Shown: positions 1-8,326 of the stretch, piece by piece | Numbering within the stretch: the first letter of the stretch is position 1 | How the letters are laid out: the number at the start of each line of letters is the position of its first letter | From: Granulosicoccaceae bacterium | GTDB taxonomy: Bacteria; Pseudomonadota; Gammaproteobacteria; Granulosicoccales; Granulosicoccaceae | Reading direction: 5' to 3' | DNA: 13,041 bases | Assembly: GCA_023301405.1 (NCBI GenBank) | Contig: JALZUX010000255.1 | Span: 1 to 13,041 of the forward strand | Position numbers and translations under genes: made by a program | Notes under the pieces: model-generated | The model's input: the letters and a program-made list of their open reading frames with translations, nothing else | What the model was told of the DNA's origin: nothing | Database searches by the model: none

Positions 1-1
1 G

Positions 2-514
2 ACGGTGAGGGAACGTAACCCTGATCGTGTGATCGTATACAAGCCGCACCCGGATGTAGTGAGCGGGAATCGCTCGGATGGAATTGAAAGCTATAGTGAA
101 ATTTTGTCCATCTGCGATCATATTGAAACCAAGTTGCCGATAGAAATGGCGCTCAGGTTGTGTGAGGAAATACACACAATGACTTCACTGGCTGGCCTTG
201 AAGCGCTACTTTGCAGCAAAAAGGTCGTTACCTATGGTATGCCGTTTTATGCAGGGTGGGGTTTGACAGAGGATTTCTATTCTTTGGATAGGCGTAATCG
301 ATTGCGCACGCTTCAAGAGCTTGTGTATATCAGTTATATAAAGTATCCGGCTTATCTCGATATTGCATCCGGCGAATTTACCAGCGTTGAAAAAACTATT
401 TCAGCACTGATTGGAGAACGTGCGGCGATCAAGGGCTCGATGACCGCTACAGGACTAAAAAAATACGTGAAAATTATTCACAATATAAGAAAAGGCCTTA
501 CTTATGCCGCGTAA
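2..514 (+). CDS. kpsC: KpsC-like capsule Kdo glycosyltransferase, C-terminal part
   Basis: This is the 3' end of a gene that begins left of the window: the frame is open to the first bases, and KpsC proteins are several times longer than the roughly 170 residues seen. Counting from the GTG at position 5, visible family landmarks are YKPHPDV (12-18), HTMTSLAGLEALL (57-69) and GMPFYAGWGLTED (78-90), followed by a basic RR.R segment and ELV. KpsC family members are cytoplasmic transferases that, with KpsS, build the poly-Kdo linker joining ABC-transporter-dependent (group 2) capsule to its lipid anchor. The last 11 bases overlap kpsS, so the two are probably translated together. Family membership is clear. 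The exact linkage made, and whether this organism has a Kdo-linked capsule, are inferred. Confidence 0.88.
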   Translation, partial: TVRERNPDRVIVYKPHPDVVSGNRSDGIESYSEILSICDHIETKLPIEMALRLCEEIHTMTSLAGLEALLCSKKVVTYGMPFYAGWGLTEDFYSLDRRNRLRTLQELVYISYIKYPAYLDIASGEFTSVEKTISALIGERAAIKGSMTATGLKKYVKIIHNIRKGLTYAA

Positions 515-1817
515 TGTGTTGCTGCTACAAGGGCCTGTCGGACCATTTTTCCGGAAGTTTGCAACGCAACTTGAGGACAATGGACATAATGTACTGAAGG
601 TCAATTTAAATGGCGGCGATCTGTTTTTTTATCGTCACGGGAATACTGAAAGCTTTACCGGCTCGATAGTCACTTGGCCGTCCTGGGTTGAATCATTGAT
701 GGTCGAGCGTAGTATCGATCGAATCTATTTGTTTGGCGACTGCCGGCGTTACCATCGACTAGCAGTTGCAATTGCCAATCGCCTGGATATTGAAGTTTAT
801 GTGTTTGAAGAAGGCTATGTTCGGCCCAACTATACTACCCTCGAAAAGGGTGGCGTTAATGGACACTCTACCGCGTGCAGCAAAGATGAACTGCGTGAGC
901 GACTTGAATCTGTTGAGTTGGATAAAAAAGATTCCGTAAATCCGTCTGCGCCAGTGAGTAACGTATTTGTCAGCGCCGCCTGTAGTGCGATGAAATACTA
1001 CATTGCGTCATCTGTAATGCGTTGGAAGTTCCCCGGCTATGAACATCATCGTGCCCTGCGAGTGCTTTCTGAAGGTTCCTTTTGGATACGTTCAGGTGTT
1101 CGCAAAGTCTGGTACAAATTGACCGAAAAACGAGTGGGCAAGCGACTGATCAGCGGGGAGGAAAGCTACTTTCTTGTGCCGTTGCAAGTGCATAACGATA
1201 CGCAAGTGACGCAACATTCAGACTATGGCGGTGTTGAAGAGTTTATAGAGCGCGTTATCATTTCATTTGCCAGCGCTGCCCCGCATGGAAAATTAGTGTT
1301 TAAGCACCATCCCTATGATCGTGGATATAAATCTTACAAAAGAAAAATTCGATCACTGGAGAAAGAGCATAATGTTACTGGGCGTGTGTATTATGTTCAC
1401 GATACAGACTTGCCTCAGTTGTTGCAAAACGCCCGCGGTTCGGTGTTGATTAATAGCACAGTGGGTATATCGTCGCTCTATCACCAGACGCCTGTGGTTG
1501 CGATGGGTGAAGCTATTTATGATTTGCCTGGGCTAACGTATCAGGGGTCACTTGAGGCATTTTGGGGGAATCCTGGTAAAGTAGATCAAGATTTGTTTAA
1601 AAAGTTCAGGCAGTATCTGATTAAGAAAACTCAGGTTAACGGAAGTGTGTACTCTGATATAGAAGGTAGTGCTGGCGCGTCAGGTATGATTTGGTCAAGT
1701 GACTTCTTTAAAACTCATATTCAAGCAACCCACCATAATGTAATAGATCTAGATGAACATCGTAGTGAAGAGCAGGCAGTGTTGGATCCAGATAGCCTTA
1801 GCAAGTACGCGGTGTGA
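504..1817 (+). CDS. kpsS: KpsS-like capsule polysaccharide export/Kdo transferase
   Basis: A complete 437-residue protein of the KpsS family. In characterised systems KpsS acts at the cytoplasmic face of the inner membrane and adds the first Kdo to the phospholipid acceptor, after which KpsC extends the linker. Landmarks in order are LLLQGPVGPFF (6-16), YLFGDCRRYH (75-84), FEEGYVRPNYTTLE (101-114), LVPLQVHNDTQV (224-235), FKHHP (266-270), NSTVGISSL (317-325) and DLPGLTYQG (340-348). The start at 504 lies inside the kpsC 3' end, with AAAGG at 491-495 as a likely ribosome binding site. The C-terminal 50 or so residues are acidic and look less conserved. An intrinsic terminator begins 10 bases after the stop, so this is the last gene of the capsule transcript. 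Confidence 0.9.
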   Translation: MPRNVLLLQGPVGPFFRKFATQLEDNGHNVLKVNLNGGDLFFYRHGNTESFTGSIVTWPSWVESLMVERSIDRIYLFGDCRRYHRLAVAIANRLDIEVYVFEEGYVRPNYTTLEKGGVNGHSTACSKDELRERLESVELDKKDSVNPSAPVSNVFVSAACSAMKYYIASSVMRWKFPGYEHHRALRVLSEGSFWIRSGVRKVWYKLTEKRVGKRLISGEESYFLVPLQVHNDTQVTQHSDYGGVEEFIERVIISFASAAPHGKLVFKHHPYDRGYKSYKRKIRSLEKEHNVTGRVYYVHDTDLPQLLQNARGSVLINSTVGISSLYHQTPVVAMGEAIYDLPGLTYQGSLEAFWGNPGKVDQDLFKKFRQYLIKKTQVNGSVYSDIEGSAGASGMIWSSDFFKTHIQATHHNVIDLDEHRSEEQAVLDPDSLSKYAV

Positions 1818-1825
1818 AATTTATA

Positions 1826-1855
1826 GGGGCCAATAATAAATTGGCCTTTTCTTTT
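1826..1855 (+). terminator. Intrinsic terminator after kpsS
   Basis: A perfect 7-bp stem, GGCCAAT (1828-1834) with ATTGGCC (1840-1846), has a 5-base loop AATAA and is followed by TTTTCTTTT. The T-tract lies only on the right, so it works best for plus-strand transcription. It ends the kpsCS transcript just before the convergent gene ending at 1863. Confidence 0.9.
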
Positions 1856-1862
1856 ACCGCTG

Positions 1863-3110
1863 TTAGCGTGTTTTATATTCTGTAAAACTTACCATCCCTT
1901 TTGATACCAGCACTGAAACTTGGCCCTGTAAGGTGTTTTTGCCTGATCTTTGTTGAATTGCTTTGTTGATGTCAGAGCTGATCCTTGTTTCTATGGCTGA
2001 TCGAATGTTGTCATCAACTGTGCATACAGACATTAATGGAACGCTTTCCTGTGAGCCACTGTATTCACAGCGCTCGCAACCTGGTGCGTACACAAAGGCG
2101 CTGTCTGCTTTGATTTTACTGTTTAGCTCCTGACCTTCAAGCCATTGCATATCGGCACCATTGAGGTCATGAGAGTTGGCGCAATGTGGACAGACGATTC
2201 TTACCGTGTCAAGTTGTATCAACGTTGATAGATTCGTCGCAAGTTGTCTTTCATTCAGCGCGTAGTCTGTCAACTGCGATATTGCTGTATTAATATCAAG
2301 TGCAGAGACAAAAACAGTAGCTGATTGATAATCATCAAGAACTTTTTTAACGATCAATTTATTTTTACTGCATTGCCAATCGATAAATATCTTGTCAGCG
2401 CCCTGGGTGGCAAGTTGGCTTATTGAGTCTGCGTTATCAAGGCCTGCTAGCGATAGCTGATTTATTCTCGGAAACTCTTTTTTGCTGTGATGCTCTAGTG
2501 ATACGATTTTATTTTCAACGCAGTTTGTTTCACCTAACAATCCATAATAAACATTTTGTAGAAAATCGATGTTGGGCCCACATACAATTGTTAGTCCATG
2601 GCTTTTTTTTGAAAAGTGATTTCGCAGTAACTGGATCTGTGGTGAATCTAGGGTGGTTTGTTCGAGTGTCTCTGGTATTTTTTCTGAGCAGGATATTCTA
2701 ATGCTTAGGTTGTGGCCGGAGGTTGTTGAATAATAGGTGCAGTGCAGTGTGTAGCTTGCGGTATTGGCCTCGACCGTAATAGCTAACTCGCCATGGGTGG
2801 TTATTGGTGGTGGGTTTGGTTTGACTGCACGTATCCCATGAACTTCAGCAATCAGCTCTGCAACTAGGCTTGCAGAGTCGATTCTAGTTTCATCTAGTTG
2901 CCCGTTAAGCCGTTTTCTAACTCGGCAGATCTGTTTGTCTTGTTCAAAGTGAATTTCGCTTGATCCTGACGAAATGGCATCTTGCAGGGCTGTAGAAAGA
3001 TGCCAGTCATCGCTGGCGATATCATCATTTTTAGCGTGGAGATGCTGAGTTGGTAATTCCGAATTGGGAATTCGATTAAGGCTAGTGGCCAGTGATTTTG
3101 ATTTGCGCAT
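1863..3110 (-). CDS. Degenerate GspE/PilB-type ATPase-like protein
   Basis: A 415-residue protein that lines up by eye with type II secretion/type IV pilus assembly ATPases (GspE/PilB). Residues 53-72 resemble the N-domain 'IHFEP...RVRYRIDGVL' stretch. Residues 172-192 sit where Walker A should be, but GPTGSGKTT is replaced by GPNIDFLQN, with no lysine or Ser/Thr. Residues 201-220 match the Asp-box region (KIVSLEHHS in place of 'NIVTIEDPVE'). Residues 237-248 match Walker B, but the catalytic Glu position appears to be Trp (IFIDWQ). The His box reads ALDIN instead of TLHTN. The zinc motif is kept: CPHC (307-310) and CERC (345-348). ATP hydrolysis is therefore unlikely. A structural or regulatory role beside an active ATPase is inference. 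No membrane segment or signal peptide is seen, and there is no clear ribosome binding site before the ATG. The neighbours, capsule genes and fumarase, give no functional hint. Confidence 0.72.
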   Translation of the reverse strand: MRKSKSLATSLNRIPNSELPTQHLHAKNDDIASDDWHLSTALQDAISSGSSEIHFEQDKQICRVRKRLNGQLDETRIDSASLVAELIAEVHGIRAVKPNPPPITTHGELAITVEANTASYTLHCTYYSTTSGHNLSIRISCSEKIPETLEQTTLDSPQIQLLRNHFSKKSHGLTIVCGPNIDFLQNVYYGLLGETNCVENKIVSLEHHSKKEFPRINQLSLAGLDNADSISQLATQGADKIFIDWQCSKNKLIVKKVLDDYQSATVFVSALDINTAISQLTDYALNERQLATNLSTLIQLDTVRIVCPHCANSHDLNGADMQWLEGQELNSKIKADSAFVYAPGCERCEYSGSQESVPLMSVCTVDDNIRSAIETRISSDINKAIQQRSGKNTLQGQVSVLVSKGMVSFTEYKTR

Positions 3111-3224
3111 GCCGCCGTTCGCTGTAAAGCGCCTCGGTATCAGTTTGATAAGACTGTATCGGCAGAAACCCGGTTGGATGTTGTTGCCGTGGCACCGGCA
3201 AGCCTTGGTGTTGCGCTGAAAAGG

Positions 3225-3256
3225 TGAACCCGCCGACGTTATCGCCAGCGGGTTTG
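3225..3256 (-). terminator. Probable terminator after fumarase
   Basis: An inverted repeat, AACCCGC (3227-3233) with GCGGGTT (3248-3254), has a 14-base loop just beyond the fumarase stop. On the minus strand it is followed, after a few bases, by a short TTTT run. The loop is large and the T-tract short, so this is a moderate call. The rest of 3111-3263 shows no gene. Confidence 0.5.
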
Positions 3257-3263
3257 CAGTGGA

Positions 3264-4790
3264 TTACTTAAAGTATATTGGCTGTACTTCACCGCTGGCG
3301 ATTTTTTCTTTCCATATCGCCGGGCCGGTTTGGTGCACAGCTTCACCGTGACAGTCGACAGCAACGGTTACCGGCATGTCTTTGACGACGAATTCATGGA
3401 TAGCTTCCATGCCTAATTCTTCAAAGGCAATGATTTTCGCCGATGTTATGGCGCGCGATACCAGATAAGCTGCTCCACCGACTGCCATCAGATAAACTGA
3501 TTTGTGTTTCTTGATGGCATCGATACCAGAGGGGCCGCGTTCAGCTTTACCCACCATACCGAGGATGCCGGTTTTGGCGAGCATCATTTCGGTGAATTTA
3601 TCCATGCGTGTTGCGGTGGTCGGGCCAGCGGGGCCGACGGCTTCGTCGCGTACCGCATCGACCGGCCCTACGTAATAAATGAGTTTGCCACGCAAATCTA
3701 CTGGCAGTTCTTCGCCGCGATCAAAAATTTCTTTGATTCTTTTGTGGGCCGCGTCCCGACCGGTGAGAAGTGTACCGGTGAGCAGCAATGTTTCACCTGG
3801 TTTAAAGGTTTGTGTTTCTTCTGCGGTCAGGGTGTCAAGGTTGATACTGCGGGCGCTGGGGCCGATGTCCCATGTGATCTCGGGCCAATCGCTTAATTGT
3901 GGTGCCGTCTGTAGCGAGGCTCCGCTGCCATCTAGCACGAAGTGAGCGTGACGAGTTGCTGCGCAATTTGGAATCATGGTTACCGGTAGGGAAGCCGCGT
4001 GGGTGGGGTAGTCAGCAATTTTTACATCAATCACGGTGGTGAGCCCACCAAGCCCTTGTGCGCCTATTCCCAGGGCATTTACCTTTTCAAAGATTTCTAG
4101 GCGTAGTTCTTCAATTCTGTTGGATGGTCCGCGTGCCTTGAGTTCGTGTATGTCGACAGGGTCCATCAATACCTGTTTGGCTAATACCGCTGATTTTTCT
4201 GCGGTGCCGCCAATACCAATGCCGAGCATCCCCGGGGGGCACCAGCCCGCGCCCATTGTGGGGACTGTTTTTACTACCCAGTCGACGATACTGTCGCTGG
4301 GATTTAGCATTGCCATCTTGGATTTATTTTCAGACCCGCCGCCTTTCGCGGCGATGTCGATCTCGACTTTGTCTCCGGCAACGATTTCGGTATGAATGAC
4401 TGCCGGGGAATTGTCTTTAGTATTGGTGCGTGCCCCGGCAGGGTCGCTTAGAATTGAGGCCCGCAGTTTGTTGTCGGGGTGTGTATAGGCACGTTTGACA
4501 CCTTCGTTGATCATTTCTGCAGGAGTCATTGAGCCTTCCCACTTGACGTCCATGCCTACTTTGACAAATACGGTGACAATACCGGTGTCCTGACAAATTG
4601 GGCGATGTCCCTCAGCGCATAGGCGTGAATTGATGAGAATCTGGGCCATTGCGTCTTTGGCGGGCTTAGATTCTTCACGTTCGTAGGCGTCATGGACCGC
4701 GTCGACGAAATCTTTCGGGTGATAGTAGGAAATAAACTGAAGCGCATCGGCCACGCTATCGATTAGATGATCCTGGTGTATTGTTGTCAT
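3264..4790 (-). CDS. fumA: Class I fumarate hydratase (4Fe-4S)
   Basis: A 508-residue class I fumarase that interconverts fumarate and L-malate in the cytoplasmic TCA cycle. The three cysteines expected to hold the [4Fe-4S] cluster are visible: C66 in ICQDTG, C184 in GWCPPGMLGIGIGG and C276 in NCAATRHAHF. Their spacing matches the family. The C-terminal domain shows YYVGPVDA, the GPAGPTTATRMD segment and GGAAYLVSRAITSAK. The single polypeptide carries both alpha and beta domains, as in E. coli FumA/FumB and the shorter Pseudomonas-type enzyme. On the minus strand TATATT (4821-4826) could be a -10 element, but no matching -35 is seen and the Shine-Dalgarno sequence is weak. The gene is divergent from trpE and appears monocistronic. 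Iron-sulfur fumarases are oxygen-sensitive; no class II fumC lies in the window. Confidence 0.95.
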   Translation of the reverse strand: MTTIHQDHLIDSVADALQFISYYHPKDFVDAVHDAYEREESKPAKDAMAQILINSRLCAEGHRPICQDTGIVTVFVKVGMDVKWEGSMTPAEMINEGVKRAYTHPDNKLRASILSDPAGARTNTKDNSPAVIHTEIVAGDKVEIDIAAKGGGSENKSKMAMLNPSDSIVDWVVKTVPTMGAGWCPPGMLGIGIGGTAEKSAVLAKQVLMDPVDIHELKARGPSNRIEELRLEIFEKVNALGIGAQGLGGLTTVIDVKIADYPTHAASLPVTMIPNCAATRHAHFVLDGSGASLQTAPQLSDWPEITWDIGPSARSINLDTLTAEETQTFKPGETLLLTGTLLTGRDAAHKRIKEIFDRGEELPVDLRGKLIYYVGPVDAVRDEAVGPAGPTTATRMDKFTEMMLAKTGILGMVGKAERGPSGIDAIKKHKSVYLMAVGGAAYLVSRAITSAKIIAFEELGMEAIHEFVVKDMPVTVAVDCHGEAVHQTGPAIWKEKIASGEVQPIYFK

Positions 4791-4904
4791 GCCAAACCGT
4801 TGTTTTGATAAGTTAACTCTAATATAGCGCGTGTTTCGGCAATTCGCATCTATCGATTGCGAGTGGCGAAATACTCTGGTGCGGTACCCTGTTTAGAGTA
4901 GTTT

Positions 4905-4911
4905 AAGAGGG
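4905..4911 (+). promoter_or_regulatory. Shine-Dalgarno of the 28-codon leader ORF
   Basis: AAGAGGG lies 5 bases before the ATG at 4917. It is the best ribosome binding sequence anywhere in the fumA-trpE gap, and better than anything before trpE itself. Confidence 0.4.
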
Positions 4912-4916
4912 TTTGT

Positions 4917-5003
4917 ATGCTTGACTCAATAAATAGGTTATGGATTAATATTCACGAAAACAATCTTTCGAATTTTGAACAATGGTCATCATCGGTGCAA
5001 TAA
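4917..5003 (+). CDS. Possible 28-residue leader peptide upstream of trpE
   Basis: A short ORF, ATG to TAA, encodes 28 residues with a good Shine-Dalgarno sequence and ends 105 bases before the likely trpE ATG. It starts MLDSINRLW and contains two Trp codons (residues 9 and 23), not in tandem. Its position fits a trp leader peptide, and trpE attenuation through a leader peptide has been described in Pseudomonas. However, the Trp codons are spread out and no clean terminator/antiterminator pair follows. It could equally be a chance ORF. No similarity to a known protein is recognised. Confidence 0.3.
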   Translation: MLDSINRLWINIHENNLSNFEQWSSSVQ

Positions 5004-5027
5004 CAGATAAACAAGGGGGTTGGCAAT

Positions 5028-5041
5028 CCAGCTGGCGCTGG
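5028..5041 (+). promoter_or_regulatory. Small hairpin in the trpE leader
   Basis: CCAGC (5028-5032) pairs perfectly with GCTGG (5037-5041) around a TGGC loop, and alternative pairing of CAGC with GCTG (5046-5049) is possible. The segment also holds three TGG triplets in one frame (5021, 5033, 5039). There is no T-run straight after it, so it is not itself an intrinsic terminator. A role in trp regulation is a guess from position. The rest of the 318-base gap 4791-5108 shows no further gene. Confidence 0.25.
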
Positions 5042-5108
5042 CGAAGCTGCCTGAGTCCTCTATGCCCGCTCTGTTTGATTTCTGTTTTAAGCATTTTTGC
5101 CCACACCC

Positions 5109-6671
5109 ATGAGTCTATTTATGAAATCCAGTCAAGATTCCAGCCGCTCAACCCAAAACCACACCCATAAACCAAAGCCTTCTTCCCACGCTGATGAAAA
5201 ACGCGAAATACTCACTCGTGAAATTCTGGCCGATCTTGACACGCCATTATCTACCTATCTGAAGATCGCCAATCAGGCCAATACTTATCTGTTTGAATCC
5301 GTTACTGGCGGTGACAAGTGGGGACGTTACTCCATTATCGGGTTGCCCTGCAGCGAAAAAATAACGGTGCGCGGTAATCGCGTTTTGCATGAGAGTGCGG
5401 GCGTGGCGTTGTTCGATGAGGTTGTTGTCAATCCACTGCAGTGGATTGAAGATTTTCAGTCCAAATTTGAAGTTGTCGAAGTAGCGGGGCAGCCAAGATT
5501 TGTTGGGGGGCTAGTGGGCTACTTTGGCTACGATACTATTCGTTACATAGAACCCAAGCTTGCCGAGAGGGACTTAATCGATCCCCTGGACAGCCCGGAT
5601 ATCTGCCTGATGGTATCAAGCGAAGTCGTGGTGTTTGATAATTTGTCGGGTAAACTGATTATCGTTGTCCATGTTAAGCCGCAGGGGCGGGAGCAAGGAG
5701 AGGCGCGGCTGATTGAGATAGAAAAACTATTGCAACAGCCACTGCCAGTGCAACCAAAACACAAGGCGGTAGTGCTGGATGAGTCTGATTTTATTTCTCA
5801 TTTTGGCCAGAACAGTTTCATGGCAGGTGTTGATCGAATCAGAGAATACATCACCGCCGGTGATTGCATGCAGGTGGTTTTATCGCAGCGTATGTCGGTG
5901 AAGTATAGTGCCAGTGCACTGGATTTATACCGAGCGCTGCGAATTCTTAATCCATCTCCTTATATGTACTATCTGGATCTTGGTGATCATCAGGTGGTGG
6001 GGTCTTCTCCAGAAATATTAGTCAGGCTTGATGAGGGTGAAGTGACCGTTAGGCCAATTGCCGGTACCCGGCCACGAGGCGCTAATGATGCGGAGGATGC
6101 AGCATTGGAGGAAAGTTTGTTGAACGATCCCAAGGAGCTTGCTGAACACTTAATGCTGATTGACTTGGGTCGCAATGATGCCGGTAGAATTTCGAAAACC
6201 GGTTCAGTGAGGCTGACTGAAAAAATGCTGGTGGAGCGGTATTCACACGTGATGCATATTGTCTCTAATGTTAAAGGGCTGCTTAAAGAAGGTCTGTCTG
6301 CGATGGATGTGATTCGGGCAACATTTCCGGCGGGCACAGTCAGCGGTGCGCCAAAGATCAGAGCAATGGAAATTATTGACGAACTCGAGCCCCTGAAACG
6401 CGGTGTTTACTCCGGCGCTGTGGGGTATTTGTCGTGGAACGGCAATGTCGACACCGCCATTGCTATAAGAACGGCGGTGGTAAAAGACGGTGAGCTGTCT
6501 ATTCAGGCCGGTGCAGGGATTGTTTATGATTCTAATCCGCAAAGTGAATGGGAGGAAACTCTCAACAAAGCAAGAGCAGTATTCCGTGCAGCTGCGCTTG
6601 CGGAAGCTGGATTCGACAGCGCGTTACTCAGTAATTACCAGGTGGGCTCAAAAACCGGAGGTAAAGCCTGA
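5109..6671 (+). CDS. trpE: Anthranilate synthase component I
   Basis: TrpE (520 residues from this start) uses ammonia delivered by TrpG to turn chorismate into anthranilate, the first committed step of tryptophan synthesis. Counting from ATG 5109, landmarks are LFES (61-64, the Trp feedback-site region), NPSPYMYYL (281-289), PIAGTRPRG (316-324), DLGRNDAGR (352-360) and [12 protein letters not shown] (405-416). The feedback motif appears intact. The N-terminus is odd: the usual 'GYNRIPL' stretch before [12 protein letters not shown] is absent and is replaced by a Ser/His/Lys/Pro-rich tail of about 30 residues. Start choice is uncertain: ATG 5109, ATG 5121 and TTG 5097 are all in frame and none has a good Shine-Dalgarno sequence. 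The stop overlaps the trpG start by one base (TGATG), suggesting coupling. Confidence 0.95.
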   Translation: MSLFMKSSQDSSRSTQNHTHKPKPSSHADEKREILTREILADLDTPLSTYLKIANQANTYLFESVTGGDKWGRYSIIGLPCSEKITVRGNRVLHESAGVALFDEVVVNPLQWIEDFQSKFEVVEVAGQPRFVGGLVGYFGYDTIRYIEPKLAERDLIDPLDSPDICLMVSSEVVVFDNLSGKLIIVVHVKPQGREQGEARLIEIEKLLQQPLPVQPKHKAVVLDESDFISHFGQNSFMAGVDRIREYITAGDCMQVVLSQRMSVKYSASALDLYRALRILNPSPYMYYLDLGDHQVVGSSPEILVRLDEGEVTVRPIAGTRPRGANDAEDAALEESLLNDPKELAEHLMLIDLGRNDAGRISKTGSVRLTEKMLVERYSHVMHIVSNVKGLLKEGLSAMDVIRATFPAGTVSGAPKIRAMEIIDELEPLKRGVYSGAVGYLSWNGNVDTAIAIRTAVVKDGELSIQAGAGIVYDSNPQSEWEETLNKARAVFRAAALAEAGFDSALLSNYQVGSKTGGKA

Positions 6672-7258
6672 TGTTACTGATGATCGATAACTACGATTCC
6701 TTTACCTTTAATCTGGTCCAATACTTTGAAGAGCTGGGCTCGCAAGTGCTGGTAGAGCGAAACGATTGCATTACTGTTGAAGGCGCACAGCAATTGAAAC
6801 CGACATACCTCGTTGTATCTCCCGGCCCGTGCACACCGGAAAAAGCGGGTATATCAGTGGATTTGATTAAACAGACAGCGGGTGATTTACCAATTTTCGG
6901 TGTTTGTCTGGGGCTACAATGTATTGGTGCTGCCTTCGGCGGGCGGATTGTGCAGGCGCGTGAAATTATGCATGGCAAAACGTCAAAGGTTTACCATAAA
7001 GGGACTGGTGTTTTTAGTGGTTTGCCCAGTCCGGTGGTTACTACTCGTTATCATTCGCTGGTGATAGAGCAAAGCAGTTTACCTGATTGTCTGGAAGTCA
7101 CAGCTTGGACTCAAAATGACGACGGTGAGCGCGATGAAATTATGGGTGTCAGGCACAATGTATTGCCGGTGGAGGGAGTTCAGTTTCATCCTGAATCCAT
7201 TTTGACCGAGCACGGACACGATATGCTGAATAACTTTTTAAAGGGCGCTGGTAAATGA
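6671..7258 (+). CDS. trpG: Anthranilate synthase component II (glutamine amidotransferase)
   Basis: A 195-residue class I glutamine amidotransferase that supplies ammonia to TrpE; members of this family often also serve PabB in folate synthesis. The start [15 protein letters not shown] is typical, with GGAGG at 6657-6661 placed well before it. Catalytic residues are C79 (in GVCLGLQ), H173 and E175 (in QFHPES); PGP (51-53) and MHGK (100-103) are also present. The residue after CLG is Leu (82), where TrpG/PabA usually have His. Other class I amidotransferases have a non-His residue there, so loss of function is not expected. The gene overlaps trpE by one base and trpD by four (ATGA). Confidence 0.96.
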   Translation: MLLMIDNYDSFTFNLVQYFEELGSQVLVERNDCITVEGAQQLKPTYLVVSPGPCTPEKAGISVDLIKQTAGDLPIFGVCLGLQCIGAAFGGRIVQAREIMHGKTSKVYHKGTGVFSGLPSPVVTTRYHSLVIEQSSLPDCLEVTAWTQNDDGERDEIMGVRHNVLPVEGVQFHPESILTEHGHDMLNNFLKGAGK

Positions 7259-8283
7259 GTGAGCAAATAGACATACAGCAAACCATTGCCAAAGTAATGG
7301 AAGGCAAAGACCTGACACCATCAGAAATGGTGGCGGCCATGCAAAAGATTATGTCTGGTGAATGTGGCGACGCCCAGATTGGTGGCTTACTCGTCGCACT
7401 TAGAATAAAAGGTGAGACTGTCGATGAAGTAGCTGCTGCCGCCAAGGTCATGCGTCAGCTTGCCAGTGGAGTGCATTGTCAATCTACCGATTTAATTGAC
7501 ATTGTCGGTACAGGGGGTGACAGCAGTAGCACCTTTAATATTTCAACCACCAGCGCATTAGTTGCCGCAGCGGCTGGTTTGAAAGTCGCCAAGCATGGTA
7601 ACCGAGCTGTATCTAGCAAGTCGGGGGCGGCAGATTTACTAGAGGTCGCGGGTGTTAATATCGAGCTCGATGCAGCGCAAGTGGCTAAGTGTGTTGATGA
7701 GGTAGGGCTGGGCTTTATGTTTGCGCCGCGTCACCACGGCGCAATGCGTCATGCGATTGGTCCGCGCAAAGAACTGGGTATGCGCACTATTTTTAACGTA
7801 CTTGGCCCGCTCACTAATCCTGCCTCTGCCCCTCGACAGATTATGGGGGTTTATAGTGCTCATTTGGTCGAGCCAATGGCGCAGGTGTTAAAGAAACTTG
7901 GTAGCGTTGGAGCGATGGTCGTGCACGGTGAGGACGGCATGGACGAAATCAGTAATGGCGCGGCAACTCATGTTGCCGAGCTTAAAGATGGTGAGATTAG
8001 CACTTACAAAATCGAGCCAGGCAATTTTGCTATCAGCCAATCAGATATCGCGGCAATTAAAGTAGCTGGTGCAGATGAGAGTCTGGCAATGGTAAAGCAG
8101 GTACTTGCCAATTCTGCAGGGCCTGCAAGAGATATCGTTGTGCTAAATGCAGGGGCGGCGATTTATGTTGGCGGCAAGGTTGACACCCATGAGCAAGGGG
8201 TAGAGGCAGCGTTGCAGCTATTGGCTGATGGAAGTGCTGCCAAAAAACTTGATGATCTAATCGCTTGCAGTAACGACTTCTGA
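7255..8283 (+). CDS. trpD: Anthranilate phosphoribosyltransferase
   Basis: A 342-residue TrpD that transfers phosphoribose from PRPP to anthranilate, the second step of tryptophan synthesis, in the cytoplasm. Family motifs are GTGGD (85-89), the glycine-rich PRPP-binding loop; [15 protein letters not shown] (113-127); GPLTNP (184-189); and DGMDE (227-231), which carries the Asp-Glu pair that binds magnesium. It is monofunctional, not fused to TrpG as in enteric bacteria. The ATG lies within the ATGA overlap with the trpG stop, so it is probably translated by coupling; AAAGGG a short way upstream may help. Confidence 0.97.
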   Translation: MSEQIDIQQTIAKVMEGKDLTPSEMVAAMQKIMSGECGDAQIGGLLVALRIKGETVDEVAAAAKVMRQLASGVHCQSTDLIDIVGTGGDSSSTFNISTTSALVAAAAGLKVAKHGNRAVSSKSGAADLLEVAGVNIELDAAQVAKCVDEVGLGFMFAPRHHGAMRHAIGPRKELGMRTIFNVLGPLTNPASAPRQIMGVYSAHLVEPMAQVLKKLGSVGAMVVHGEDGMDEISNGAATHVAELKDGEISTYKIEPGNFAISQSDIAAIKVAGADESLAMVKQVLANSAGPARDIVVLNAGAAIYVGGKVDTHEQGVEAALQLLADGSAAKKLDDLIACSNDF

Positions 8284-8326
8284 AACACTTTACACCCATC
8301 GACCACTGCTTATTGGCAAATACTTT

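Noticed and set aside
2423..2701. 92-codon plus-strand ORF opposite the pseudo-ATPase gene
   Set aside because: It is an antisense shadow with no start signals; the minus-strand frame has clear GspE/PilB-like order.
3504..4395. Long plus-strand ORFs opposite the fumarase gene
   Set aside because: They are antisense shadows of a clear class I fumarase, with no recognisable protein features.
4982..5170. 62-codon ORF with three close Trp codons overlapping the trpE start
   Set aside because: It has no Shine-Dalgarno sequence, runs 62 bases into trpE and has low-complexity composition. It is kept only as part of the leader finding.
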